From Glycine soja (taxonomy: Eukaryota > Streptophyta > Magnoliopsida > Fabales > Fabaceae): DNA of 64,000 nt. Below, one piece after another: positions 26,610-37,999 of this stretch. Position numbers and translations under genes: made by a program. The DNA lies in assembly GCF_004193775.1 (NCBI RefSeq), contig NC_041002.1, positions 8,202,817 through 8,266,816 of the forward strand, read 5' to 3'. The first letter of the stretch is position 1. Each line of letters opens with the position of its first letter. A model generated the notes under the pieces. It saw only the letters and a program-made list of their open reading frames with translations, searched no databases and was not told the origin of the DNA.

Positions 26610-28083
26610 AACCAGACTTGAGAGTTAGTCCATTTACCTCAAGGAAAAGACCAATTGATGTGAAGTGGGTCTATAAGACTAAAGTAAAGCCTAATGGAGA
26701 TGTATCCAAGTATAAGGCAAGATTAGTAGCAAGGGGATTTCTGTAGAAACATGGCTTGGACTACAATGAGGTTTTCGCTCCAGTTTCAAGACTTGAAATT
26801 GTTAGACTCATTGTGGCAGCTGCTAGCAACAGAAACTGGTCTCTATATCAACTTGATGTGAAGTCAACATTTTTGAATGGGCCACTTGAAGAAGAAGTCT
26901 ACATAACTCAACCACCTGGTTATGTAGAGGCAGGTCAAAAGGATAAAGTTTACAAGTTGAATAAGGCATTGTATGGCCTTAACCAGACTCCTAGAGCGTG
27001 GAATATGAGAATTGATAGCTTCCTAGTCCAGCAGAATTTCACCAAGTCCACTACTGAGCATGGAGTTTATGTCAGAAACACAGATTCTGGTGAGTTTTTG
27101 ATAATATGTCTTTATGTAGATTATTTGCTAGTGACTAACAGTAGTAAAGAAGATATGAGAGTGTTCAAAGGAAGAATAATGGAAGAATTTGAGATGTCTG
27201 ATCTTGGTGAACTATCATACTTCCTAGGTATTGAATTTGTTTCTACTAGTAAAGGGATTTTCATGCATAAAAAAAGTATGCAAAAGACATTCTGAAGAGG
27301 TTCAATATGATGGAGTGCAATTCTGTGATCCCACCAACTGAAACTAGAATCAAGCTGCAAATAGATGGGGATGAGAAAGAAGTTGATCCTACCTTGTACA
27401 AGCAAATTGTAAGCTCATTAAGGTACCTATGTAACACCAGACCTGACATTGCCTATTGTGTTGGGTTGATAAGGAGGTTTATGGAGAAACCAAAGACACC
27501 TCACTTCCTGGCAGCAAAGAGGATTCTGAGATATGTGAAAAGAACATTGGATCTTGGCATTTTATATCCTTACAGTCAAAAGAATATGGAAGGAGAAGTG
27601 TTTGGTTACAGTGATTCAGATTGGTGCGGTGATAAGGATGATAGGAAAAACACTGTTGGGTATGTTTTCAAATTCGGAACAACACCAATCTCTTGTGCTT
27701 AAAGAAGTAGAGTGTACTTGCTTTGTCAATATATGAGGCAGAATATATTGTTGCCACTATGGCAGCTTGTCAAGCTCTACGGCTGGAAGCTTTAATGGAA
27801 GAACTGAACATGAGAGATTGTAATCCTGTGAGATTATTGATTGATAACAAATCAACAATTGATTTAGCAAAGCATCCTGTGACACATGGCAGGAGTAAAC
27901 ATATTGAAATCAAGTTTCATTTCTTGCGTGATCAAGTGAGTAAGGAGAAGCTAGAATTGGAGTTTTGTAGGTCTGAAGATCAAGTTGCAGACATACTAAC
28001 TAAGCCATTGAAGTCTATCAAGTTCAAGGAATTGAGAGACAAGTTAGGAGTGACATCCTTGACAAATCTGAATTAAGGAGAGA

Positions 28084-28349
28084 TGTTGATGCATGCTGTA
28101 ATTCAATTAGTTAGTTAGGAGTTAGTTAGTGATTCATTTTGAAGTTAGTTTGTTATAGCTACATGTGCAGTGTGTATAAAAATAATAGTGATCTTCAACG
28201 AGAAGCATGAGAGTGCAGAAGTTTTTTTTAGAATTCTAAGTCCCCTCTATTTTCTCTCAATCAATTCCTTCATCATCTTCTCTTATTCTCTAACATGGAG
28301 TGAGTGAGTGCATAGTGTGAGTGCGTGTGAGAATTTTATTGTTCTAACA
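28084..28349 (+). repeat. Copia-1 3' LTR (266 bp)
   Basis: Direct repeat of 23275-23557, same ends. It lacks a short segment present in the 5' copy and has a shorter poly-T. Confidence 0.9.
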
Positions 28350-30055
28350 AAAGCAAACTTGTTTCTTCACATCTTTGTATGGGTGATTACATCTTTTTAA
28401 GAGAGAGACAAAGATTCGGAATGACTACGGGACAGTACGAATAAAAGTAGACCAACAGTTTAATTTTAAATATTAGTGAATATTCATATGTATTCATGAA
28501 TATATATTTTTTAAAATAAATAAGTAAATAATTTTAAAAAATTTTACTATAATTTTTTATTTATTTTAATATTTAGAAAAGTAAATTTTAACATTTTCAA
28601 CAAAAATTCAAATGGAAAATTCTTAAAAACTAAAAAATAGCAAATCTATTTTATTATTTTCAAACAAAATTATCTAAAAATTACTATTTTAAAAAAACCA
28701 AATAAAAATTACACTAAAATATAAATTCAAATAAAATTATATTCCGCAATATAAGTATAAATTAAAAAATATATATAAAAATATTTTAGTATCTTATTAT
28801 TTGTGCCTGGTACTAACCCATTGTGCATCCTAGAATCCGTCACACCTTCTAGGTAATATACTTTTCTCAACAATGATCTTTGACATGGATGACAAAAAAA
28901 TTGGCAACCACGGATATTTACCAATAAAATCTGCTACAGATAATAAACTAATATCGTTGGATCTGGTTGCCTGAGATGCATGTTTGTAAAAGAGGTCCAC
29001 GCCACACCTGATTGAACTTAAAGGCACTCACGGGCTGCTTGTTATGTTAGTCTGGATTTAATATATTTTAAAAAAAGTCTAAATCAGTCAGAAGCTTTTA
29101 GGGGCCATTTTTTCTCTCTTCCAAAAAGAAATAGTGTGCCTTCGGATTTGGTTTGAACAGAAAATAATGTTATGTAAAAAATTAATATCAACTAAATAAA
29201 CTATAAAATCATAAGGAAGAATCTTCTACATATCATATTGTTTAGCTGATTTCCATTAAGAATTTTTGGCGCATTAATATGTGCTGTGAAGTACTTTGTT
29301 AATTTATTTCTTTTATTTACTTTTCTTTTAATGAAAGTTTCTTTCTTTTATTTACTTATTGGCTTATTGCACAAAGAAAATAAAATACTATGTATATTCA
29401 GAGAATCAACGTGTATATAAAAAGATTAGTTAAAAATACTATATATTCTTCAAGGTACATATTAATTATTAAGTGCTTTAGTTCTTAATAATGCTAATGA
29501 ATATTTACTACAGTTTTATTTTGCGAATGGTAAAACTTGAATACACATTATTATTCTCTAAAAAAACACATTATTATAAATTTATGATGAATAGAATTAT
29601 TAATTTGATTATAATTTTACTAAAAACCAAAATGATATTCTTTTGTTCTGTTTTACATCATTTACTGTATGTGATTGTTTCAAGGATTAACGTGACTTCG
29701 GTTTATTAAGTTTTATTTTTGTTTCATTTGATATATTTAGTCTTAAGTTTTATTTTGATATTTTATATTTTTAAAAGTTTTATTTTAATGTTTTTTTTCG
29801 GTTTTTCATTTAAAACATTTAACTCTGTCAATATTTTAAATTTTAAAATAATTAATTTAAGATTTAATGTCATTTTTAATCATTGAATTTTACTTTTATT
29901 TTGTTTTGATATATTAAATTTTAAAATTTTTATTTTAATCTGATTGGTGAAAGTTTGGAATTCAGATTATTGTGGGGACAACTCCTTCCTCTATTGACTT
30001 CAAAAGAGGGTTTACCGTATAAAATTCTGACCAATAATAATTTCCAACAATAATC
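28350..30055. other. AT-rich intergenic DNA
   Basis: No gene or clear element. The stretch 29740-29940 repeats TTTTATTTTGAT-like phrases, suggesting an old degenerate repeat. Confidence 0.6.
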
Positions 30056-30064
30056 ACATTTGAA

Positions 30065-30729
30065 GGGAGTTGCTAGGTGCACTCAACGTTTTTGCTGGTG
30101 CACCCAACATTCTTTAAAATGACAAAATTGACCCTGTCTTTTTTCTCCTTTTAAAAGTTGTGTGTTTTTTTTAAAAAAATCAGAACAGCCAGTGTTGTGC
30201 ACTCTTCTTCTCACTTCTCTCTTCGGTGCCATATTTTCTTCGGTTCCTTGGCAACGATTAGGTTCGATGAAGGTGAAGGTAGCGGTGTTCAGTATTGCGG
30301 TGGTCGTCGGCGGCGGCATACAAGGTATGCATTATTGTTGCTTGTGCGTTCAGGTGTACGGTTGATCGTGCGGATCAAGTTGATCTGTAAAGCACCACCA
30401 CCACACCGCCAAACGCCAGTTGAGGAGAACGCGCGAGGAAGAAGCAGAGCAGAGCAGCACAACAGCACCACCACCACGCCGCCAACAATGGTGAAGAAGC
30501 AACCCACGTCACCGGCACCAACAGTCCACTCGAGGTCGCGGAATCACGCAGAAGAAGAAGAAGTCTGGTCACGGTAGAAGGAAGAGGAAACGACACGGAA
30601 GAAGAAGAAGAAGAAACGGCTGGGTGCTGGGTGTAGAGTTTTTAAATAAATTTGGCAAGGGTATAAAAGTCTTTTCCACTTAAGTGCTGGGTGCACCAGC
30701 AATAATGCTGGGTGCACCTAGCATCTCCC
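30065..30729. mobile_element. Mutator-like non-autonomous element 1 (665 bp)
   Basis: An exact 9-bp target duplication ACATTTGAA flanks it (30056-30064 and 30730-30738), the size made by Mutator-type transposases. The terminal inverted repeats are long: GGGAGTTGCTAGGTGCAC at the left matches the complement of GTGCACCTAGCATCTCCC at the right, and similarity continues through a TGCTGGTGCACCCA block, about 50 bp in all. The centre (30190-30630) is much more GC-rich than its surroundings and rich in GAAGAAG/CACCACC codon-like repeats, as in Pack-MULEs carrying gene fragments. There is no transposase. Confidence 0.85.
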
Positions 30730-30812
30730 ACATTTGAATCCTACCATATGAGCCAACCTTATTAATTAAGTACTGTTACATGTTGCTTTAAGCAAGAAAA
30801 GATCTTGGAACC

Positions 30813-32685
30813 AAGGTTATCAAAATCCAGAATCTATCCAGACTCGTGAGAGTTTCGTAGACTCGACTCGTAGACTTATAAGAGTCTACTTCGTAAAAAA
30901 AATCTATGGATAGTAAATAAATATATTCAAAATGCACCATTTTGCAAACAAATGACAATAAGTTCATAGGAATTGATTAATAGTAATGGCAGCTACAAGG
31001 TGTGTGTATAATAGATTACTATAATAGGAACATAATATAATAGGAATTAGGAACAAAATAATGAATTACTATAATAGGAACTGATTAATAGTAACCAGTT
31101 ATGGCAGCTACAAGGTGTGTGTATTATAGATTACTATAATAAGAACAACATATAATAGGAATTAGGAACAAAATAATGTATTATTATAATAGGAATTGAT
31201 TAATAGTAATCAGTTATTGCAGCTTCAAGGTGTGTGTATAATGTATTACTATATATTGTTCTCTAAGAGTACTAACACTTTAACATTAACAGGAACATAA
31301 TATAATAGGCAATTAGAGAATTTACTTGTCAATTACTTGACATTTTCTTTTGGCCTCACTTTTCTACATCAATAACTTCCATAAGCAAGCACTTTTATTC
31401 TTCATCCTTATCTTAAAAAATTAATGTTTTGCTGCATGACAAAAAGTTCTAGAACCTAATCCAAACTTGACTACCATTCAAACTTTCATAATCTATAATC
31501 TAATCCAAATTTGACTTATATATATGTCTTCCTATATTAGTGTTTTGCTGCATGAAAAGTTCTAGAACCTCTCTTCAAATGCATTTGTTAAAATTATTAG
31601 CATGATGAAATTCTACAAAAAGTTCTCAGAGCACCAACAATTATGTTGGAAAGGGTTGGTTCAACATATCTTTATTTCTGAGGCAAATATTATTCATGGC
31701 ATAGGGAACAAAGCTTTGAGAGACTTGCCAAGAATCTAAAGGTAGATAGAGTTTTTAATACATTAATAGAAAAGATGAAAGCAATGAGAGTTGCTACAGC
31801 CTACAAGTGATGACTCATTGACTTTCATGTCACTGTGAACAACATATTTCTTAATGTTCCTCATGTTCCTTAACTGATTATTTCTTCTGATCTTTGTCAA
31901 CTTAATTTCCATTCAATCTTAATTCTCTTGACAATTATTAGTACTAACTATTTTCAAACAATATTTTACCAAACTATTTCTAGAGTTCCAAAAATATCAA
32001 TTTCGATTGTACTGTGGAAGAGGCAATTCTGACAGGATTATAGGAAACTTTAGGCAAAGCCACTAAAGCAAATGCATCACAACAATAGAAAGAAGACTTA
32101 GAGCACTAAGCTAACACCATGAAATTTTTGAAATTCTCACCCGAACTCGCGGCTTCTCTCAAGCTCGTCGTGGACCTCGTGGTCATGGGTCGTGGCTCGT
32201 GGTACTTGTGGCTTCTCTTGAGCTAGTCGTGTTTGTGGGTGGGACTCGTGGCTTCCAATGGATCCAGCCAACCACCGCACCGTGCCGCTGTGTCGCATGT
32301 CGTCTGGTCTCGGCTCGCACTCTCGTGTCGTTTGAGCAGCTCCAACTCGCCGTGAACAAAGAACAGGGACAAACACAAAATGCACGAAGCAAAATCCCTA
32401 AACCAGAGTGTGACTTGGGCCGTATCGCGGAGTAGTGAGCACAAAACGATGCCGTATCGCAAAGCAGTGAGCACAAAACGACGCCGTATCGTGGAAAATT
32501 TTTTTTCCACTGGACTCGTGTGACTCGGTCCAGACTCGCGAGTTTACACGAGTCTACCACAAGTCCACCAAGTCTGCTCTGAGTTTGCACAAAAACGAGT
32601 TTGATTCCGAGTCGACTCGTAGGGACCAAGTAAACTCTTAAACTCATAAGAGTCTACGAGTTGACTCTAGAGTTTGACAACCATG
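30813..32685. mobile_element. Mutator-like non-autonomous element 2 (1873 bp)
   Basis: An exact 9-bp duplication CTTGGAACC flanks it (30804-30812 and 32686-32694). The ends are inverted: AAGGTTATCAAA at the left, and TTTGACAACCATG at the right. Subterminal regions are dense in GACTCGTAGACT-like words on both sides (30840-30890 and 32510-32670). The interior holds a 110-bp tandem repeat (30975-31257), an AT-rich middle, and a GC-rich block (32140-32490) ending in two tandem 32-bp units. No transposase is recognisable. Confidence 0.75.
30975..31257. repeat. Tandem repeat, 108-115 bp, about 2.5 copies
   Basis: Units begin GATTAATAGTAA at 30975, 31083 and 31198 and share GCAGCTaCAAGGTGTGTGTA and AATAGGAATTAGGAAC blocks. 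The third copy is partial. Confidence 0.8.
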
Positions 32686-32699
32686 CTTGGAACCACTCG

Positions 32700-33495
32700 T
32701 ACCTAATTCTCAATAGAGGCTCCATATTAACGTGCTGAGCTCTTCAATTAAAAGCCTACTAATCCACTAAAGCATATAAAAGCATAGGTGTAGTAGGAAT
32801 TAGGTGTGGGGTTTCTGGGCTCCCTTCCTATGTGAAGTAAAGATCCAAATGAGAAGATCCATTTTGTCTCACTTATTTAAGTGGAGAGAGGTCAGATTAG
32901 AGAGTGAGATACAGTGAGAGAGACTCATTTGAGAGGAAAAAATAGTTACAAATCATTGAGAGAGAAAAAGAAGAGAGAAAATCATTGTGATTTTCGCATA
33001 CCCACTGGAGAGCATTTTTTAAGATTGCAATTGAAGATTCGTTCACCGTTGGATTGGGCTAAATTTTGGATAATAGGGTCTACACGCGTGATAATTTAAG
33101 TTGTCCGGTTAGATCGGGAAAATAATATCTGGAGAGAGAGATAAGTGTTTCGTATTATCTACTCTATATTTTGGGATTTTATCTTCTTGTCTCTATTGTA
33201 CCAATTGGGGGTTTATTTTGATTTGACTATTTGTAGCATGTTTTAGTACACTTGTTGGAGGTTCTCTTGTATCTTCATTTATTATAGTGGAGTTATTTCT
33301 TTGGTTTGGACGACCCATGATTTTTGCCCTTGCATTGAGGGGTTTTCCACGTTAAACAAATTGTGTCTCTGTTTCCTTTAATTTTTATTTTGCGCTCTAT
33401 ACTTTATTAGTATCCTTCACAGGTTCTTGCAAGTTTGGGGTAATTTATTTCCGCTGCCTATTACTCTGTTATAGAGTTTGTTATTGTGTTGGCCT
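32700..33495 (+). repeat. Probable LTR and leader of Copia-2
   Basis: A TATATAAAAG box near 32773-32782 is followed by a purine-rich leader with GAGAGAG runs and a T-rich stretch ending TTGTTATTGTGTTGG near 33491. This pattern resembles a Copia LTR running into its primer site. The left boundary and any second LTR are not visible. Confidence 0.45.
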
Positions 33496-35052
33496 ATTGG
33501 TGCACTCTATTTTGTTACCTTCATTGATGACGACTATTCCAGGAAAATTTGGGTCTATGCTTTGAAGAAAAAAGACCAAGTTCTTGAGAAGTTCAAGGAG
33601 TTTCATGTCTTAGTAGAGAGGCAGTCAGACAAGAAGCTAAAACGCATTCATACTGACAATGGTGGTGAGTATTGTGGACCATTTAATGTCTATTGCAAGC
33701 AGCATGGTATTGCTCACGAGAAAACTCCTCCTAAAACTCCTCAGCTGAATGGTTTGGCGAAGAGGATGAACATGACATTGATTGAGAGAGTGAGATGCAT
33801 GCTCTCTGAAGCAAAGTTACCCAAGCACTTTTGGGGTGAGGCACTATACACGGAGGTGCATGCTATCAATCTTAGTCTTGTTGTTGCTTTGAATAGTGAG
33901 GTGCCAAACAGAATCTGGTTTGGCAAGAATGTGAAGTATGATCACTTAAGAATTTTTGGCTGCAAGGCTTTTGTGCATGTTCCAAAGGATGAGAGGTCCA
34001 AATTGGATGCAAAGTCAAGGCAGTGCATCTTCATTGGTTATGGTGAGAATGAATTTGGTTACAGGTTCTATGATCCTATTGAGAAGAAGCTTGTTAGAAG
34101 CCGTGATGTGAAATTCATGGAAGACTAAACTATTGAAGACATTGATAAGGTGGAGAAGTCTACACCCAAGGAAGACAATGGCGTGGCTGATTTTCAACCA
34201 GTTTAATTGCCTATTCAGAATTTGAATACTGATGTTCAAAATGATGTTGGTGTCCAACAACCTGGAGATGAGGTAGATGTTCCTGTTGATGATGACGATG
34301 AAGAGGAGCATGACATGTCACAAGATGAAAATCTTGATGATGCTACCGAACCACCTCAACTTCAACTCAGGAGGTCCAACAAGGAGAGACAACCTTCTAA
34401 GAGGTATTCTCCTAATAAGTATGTGATCCTAACAGATGATGGAGAACTTGAGTGCTTTAGAGAGGCCATGGAAAGTGAAGAAAAGAGAAAGTGGCTGGAT
34501 GCAATGAAAGATGAGATGAAATCCATACATGATAATCACACTTTTGATTTAGTGAAGTTACCTAAGGGTAAGAGGGCCTTGGATAACATGTGGATCTATA
34601 GGGTGAAGCATAAGAGTAACTCTACATCTCCGAGGTACAAAGCAAGATTAGTGGTGAAGGGCTATAGTCAAAGGAAGGGTGTTGATTTTAATGAGATATT
34701 TTCTCCCGTGGTGAAAATGTCATCCATTATAATTGTGTTAAGTTTGACTTCTACTCTTGATTTGGAGGTAGAGAAAATGGATGTTAAAACTGCTTTCCTT
34801 CATGGTGATTTGGAGGAAGAGATCTACATGAATCAACCTGATGGGTTTCATGTTGAAGGGAAAGAAGACTATGTGTGTAGGCTAAGAAAAAGCTTATATG
34901 GTTTGAAGCAGGCTCCGAGGCAGTGGTACAAGAAATTTGAGTCTGTTATGTGTGAGCAAGGCTACAGGAAGACTACTTCTGACCATTGTGTCTTTGTTAG
35001 AAAGTTTTCTGATGATGACTTCATTATATTGTTATTGTATGTTGACTACAGT
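33496..35052 (+). pseudogene. Copia-2 pol fragment: integrase and reverse transcriptase, both ends missing
   Basis: Coding similarity starts abruptly inside the integrase core (ALYFVTFIDDDYS, then DNGGEY near 33655, then GLAKRMN, then FWGEA). It continues through the integrase tail (to a TAG... stop at 34126 and another at 34203) and the acidic linker. Reverse transcriptase follows (KARLVVKGYSQ, DVKTAFLHGDLEEEIYM, SLYGLKQAPRQWY) and stops at YVD (35047). Gag, protease and the integrase zinc finger have been deleted. The 3' half of RT and RNase H are not in the window, because G1 begins 25 bp later. Confidence 0.9.
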
Positions 35053-35076
35053 TAGTAGATTTTTGTCAAACCCAGG

Positions 35077-36813
35077 TGTCAGACCCTAATTTCATCAGGT
35101 ATAATGCTTTTATCATCCGGGTATAATGTTTTTTTATCATTATCAATCGAATTGCGGTGTTCGCCACCGGTTACAGAGCAAGGCATGGGGTCGCTCAGGG
35201 TTTTGATGGTTGTTTGTTAAATCCAGAAACAAAGCCACAAGGAAGGGAAAAATGATCTTTTGACCCTAAATATGCCTAGGCTAGCATCTAGCTCGCCTGG
35301 GCTAAGAGAAAACTTCAGCCCTAAGCAATCCACTTGCCTGGGCGAGTTTCCCCTACACCAAATGGCTTTTTCTATAAATAGCCATGCAGGGGAAGAGGAA
35401 AAAAGGTTCAGAGCTCAAGAAATAGAGGGAAAACACAAAAGAAGAAGGAGAAGAGGAAGATCGAAGCTGAGGCACTGCAAAATTGTGCCCGTGGATCACT
35501 TCCTTCGCCATTTCTTTTGTTAGTCTAGTGCTCTGCGCATCGATCAGTTAGTTTTTCTTAAGTATTGGATGTAATCTCTATACCCTTATGGGTCCGTTTT
35601 GATATTATGTATGCATTAGTCTTTTCTACTAATTATTGGTAATTTCGTTCTACTCGTAATGCTCGATCCTAGTTGATCATTAGTGTCATGAAATTAGATT
35701 TTAAGTGAGACCGAAAGGTAATCTTAGAATCTGAACCGAATGATTTTACTTTTTATGTTACGTTGCTGGGAATAAAGCATAACATTTTGATTACAAAGAG
35801 CACGAGAATAAAACTGTAATGCTAGGATATTTACTGCATATATGAGAAATCGATATTTAGTAAGCATTCTTAGGTTCCAAGTGTGAGGGATCGACTTGGG
35901 ATAACTACGTGTGCATCAATAATGTTAGAAAATGTTTTCTATATGGTGTGAGCAATGAAATCCAATTCTATATTTCTTGAATTAATTTAATGTTGTTTTC
36001 GTAATTTACGTGTTTCTGACGCACTAAATTTCCGTTATTTTTGTATTTTCCGTTATTTCCGTATTTTTGTTGTTCCCGCAATTCCGTTATGTTTACTTCC
36101 TTTTACTTTAGGTTGCCACACTAACTCTTGAACTTTCCAGGTAATTCTCTTAGAGCACTTTGTTGTTGTAACGCCCGACGGTGGGTCTTGGACTCGGCTC
36201 GTGCGCTCAGAGATATTCATAATAGGTGGATACAAAGGATATCTGACTCATGAACAAAATCAAATAAAAAAGAAATAAACTCACAACCAAATTTATTTTC
36301 GTCAAATATCACTTGAGATCATTTTCAAGGTCCAATGCCTTAACGAATTTTCTTTTTGTAATTAAGACAAATATCTCAAAAAAGATAAAATCAGTTCAAC
36401 ACACAAACATTTTGTTTAAAGAACTACGTAGGTCTGATTTCCTCATTTCACCTGAGGATACGTAGGAGCAAGGGCAACACCCTTGTCGATTTGAAAATAA
36501 TAATAATAATAAATAAATAAAAAAGAATTCACTACTTTTAGGAAAATAAATAATTTTGAAGTCAAATTTTTATTGCACACTCGATTAAAGGCTGTCGTTC
36601 TTTGTGACGGGCGTGCGGGGTGCTAGCACCTTCCCTATGCGTAAACAACTCCTGAACCCCTTCTTTTCAAAATTCGCAGACCTTTTCTTTTTGAGTTTTC
36701 TAACGTTTTCCTTAAATAAGCGTTGGTGGCAACTCCTACTCATTTTCTTCATTGAAGACAAAATCGCTTTTTAATTTTCTTTTGCCGTCCCTTCGTGATG
36801 TTAGGTTGCGACA
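35077..36813 (+). repeat. G1 5' LTR (1737 bp)
   Basis: Starts TGTCAGACCCTAATTTC and ends GGTTGCGACA. It has a TATA box at 35373-35380 with an inverted pair ATGGCT/AGCCAT around it, a CTTGCC-TG-GGCGAG palindrome just upstream (35333-35346), and the CTACGTA...TACGTAG stem at 36424-36465. Confidence 0.88.
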
Positions 36814-36815
36814 GA

Positions 36816-36833
36816 TGGCGACTCCACTGGGGA
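36816..36833 (+). other. G1 primer-binding site
   Basis: TGGCGACTCCACTGGGGA, two bases after the LTR end. The same 18 bases occur in G2. It is the type used by Ogre/Tat elements, which I believe is complementary to a tRNA-Arg; not verified. Confidence 0.75.
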
Positions 36834-37999
36834 ATTATTTTGTTAGAGAGTCAATTCATTTAATCAAGTGTGTGATTTCGTCATGATTTGTTCTATTTTA
36901 TTTTCCCTTTTAAATGCGTCTTGTTTCCATTCATTATTGTTCTCGTTTTGTTCTTTTTCAAAGTTTCATTTTGATCTCGTTTCTTTTACCCGTTGTTATC
37001 GCGTGCATATATGTCGCTATGCTGTTTTCTTTGTGTGTATGATTGTGTTTATTTATTGCTTTGTGGGTAAAAATAACTGTTATTGAATCCTAGGGTGGAT
37101 GACACCTGCTATATCTGTTTTGGAATTGTTGGTTGTTTTGTAGGTAGGGTTGGGTAGTCACCTAGGTTGTTCCACTCCCACACTTCACCTACACCTTATC
37201 ACACACTTTGAGATGATGGGCCCTACACATGGGTCTGAGTGAGCCATAGGGAATGGAGGTCTAACGAGTGTCACGCTAGGTCTTGGACTCGCCTTTCCCT
37301 CTCGAGTAACGCATCATCGTTGGTAGGTCATCTACTATCGTGTATGTTGTTACAAAAAGGGTTGCTAGCTCTAGAGGTCGGTGAGATTTGTTTAGAGCTA
37401 CCCATGGAAAATGTCATTGATAGTGGACCTTTAGATCTATGTCATTAGGCTGCCAAATTAGGGACACAGAGCTTTCTTGTTCTTTTTGTCTTAAATTTTT
37501 CTTCCTTATACACATTAGGTTTCTTTCTTTGCATATGGTGCATGCCATATAAGTTAAGATTTTGCATATCATAGTTAGCCATTCACATCATATTCATTGC
37601 ATATCTTATAACATCACATTAGGAAGATTCAATGCATTTTGTGCATCTTCCTCGCACGTATTGATCATGCCTTGTATGTCCATACATTCTTGTGATCATG
37701 CAACATTTATCCATGTGACAGAAACATGGGCATCTTTTTGCATGATGGTGTACATCGGGTTAGCGAATGTTATCTCATCACCTCTTCAAAAAGAAGGGGA
37801 AAGACCTTTTATGGATATTAAAAATGATGTGCACAATCAAGCGAGGAATCTTTGTTCCCATCGCTCTTCGTGTTCATTAATCATAGCTCTGGCTCATTCA
37901 TTGCACTCTTTCCCTAAAATCAGAAAAGTAACCATTGTAATCAACAAGAAAAATCGTGCTTTACGGCACCCTTACCGGACGCGTGCCAAGACTAAGATA
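36834..37999 (+). other. G1 untranslated leader, ORF1 absent
   Basis: About 1.2 kb with no recognisable gene. Parts (37220-37440) resemble the G2 leader at 49100-49370. The ORF1 that stands between leader and gag in G2 is missing here. Confidence 0.65.

Larger units (their letters stand above)
23607..28076 (+). pseudogene. Copia-1 gag-pol polyprotein, broken
   Basis: The frame starts at ATG 23607. Gag runs to a CCHC zinc knuckle near 24450-24491. The protease site reads WYLDTGCSNHMTG (about 24613-24651). The integrase HHCC region is near 25010-25140 and the catalytic core (DVCGPF, then DGGGEY) spans 25200-25640. Reverse transcriptase starts around 26640 after an inserted solo LTR; its YVDD box is now YVDY (27113-27124). 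RNase H reaches 28076 (DWCGD, then ADILTKPL). Stops occur at 23700 (TGA), 23769 (TAG), 24768, 25362 and others, with frame shifts near 25600 and 27700. No functional product is possible. Confidence 0.92.
23275..28349 (+). mobile_element. Copia-type LTR retrotransposon 1, full length but dead
   Basis: Two direct LTRs (23275-23557 and 28084-28349) begin TGTTGATG and end with an ACA. The 5-bp flanks are AAAAC and AAAGC, a target duplication with one mismatch. The order gag - protease - integrase - reverse transcriptase - RNase H identifies Ty1/Copia. A purine stretch AAGGAGAGA ends just before the 3' LTR. The sequence after the 5' LTR (TGGTATTCGGAG) is a degraded version of the usual Copia primer-binding site. 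The LTRs have diverged visibly, so the insertion is old. Confidence 0.92.

Noticed and set aside
30083..30596. Several 65-139 residue frames on both strands in the Mutator-like element
   Set aside because: GC-rich low-complexity repeats open all frames. A captured gene fragment is possible, but none of these frames is a supported gene.
35260..35523. 87-residue frame in the G1 5' LTR
   Set aside because: Lies across the LTR promoter and its purine-rich leader; a matching region of the 3' LTR does not keep it open.
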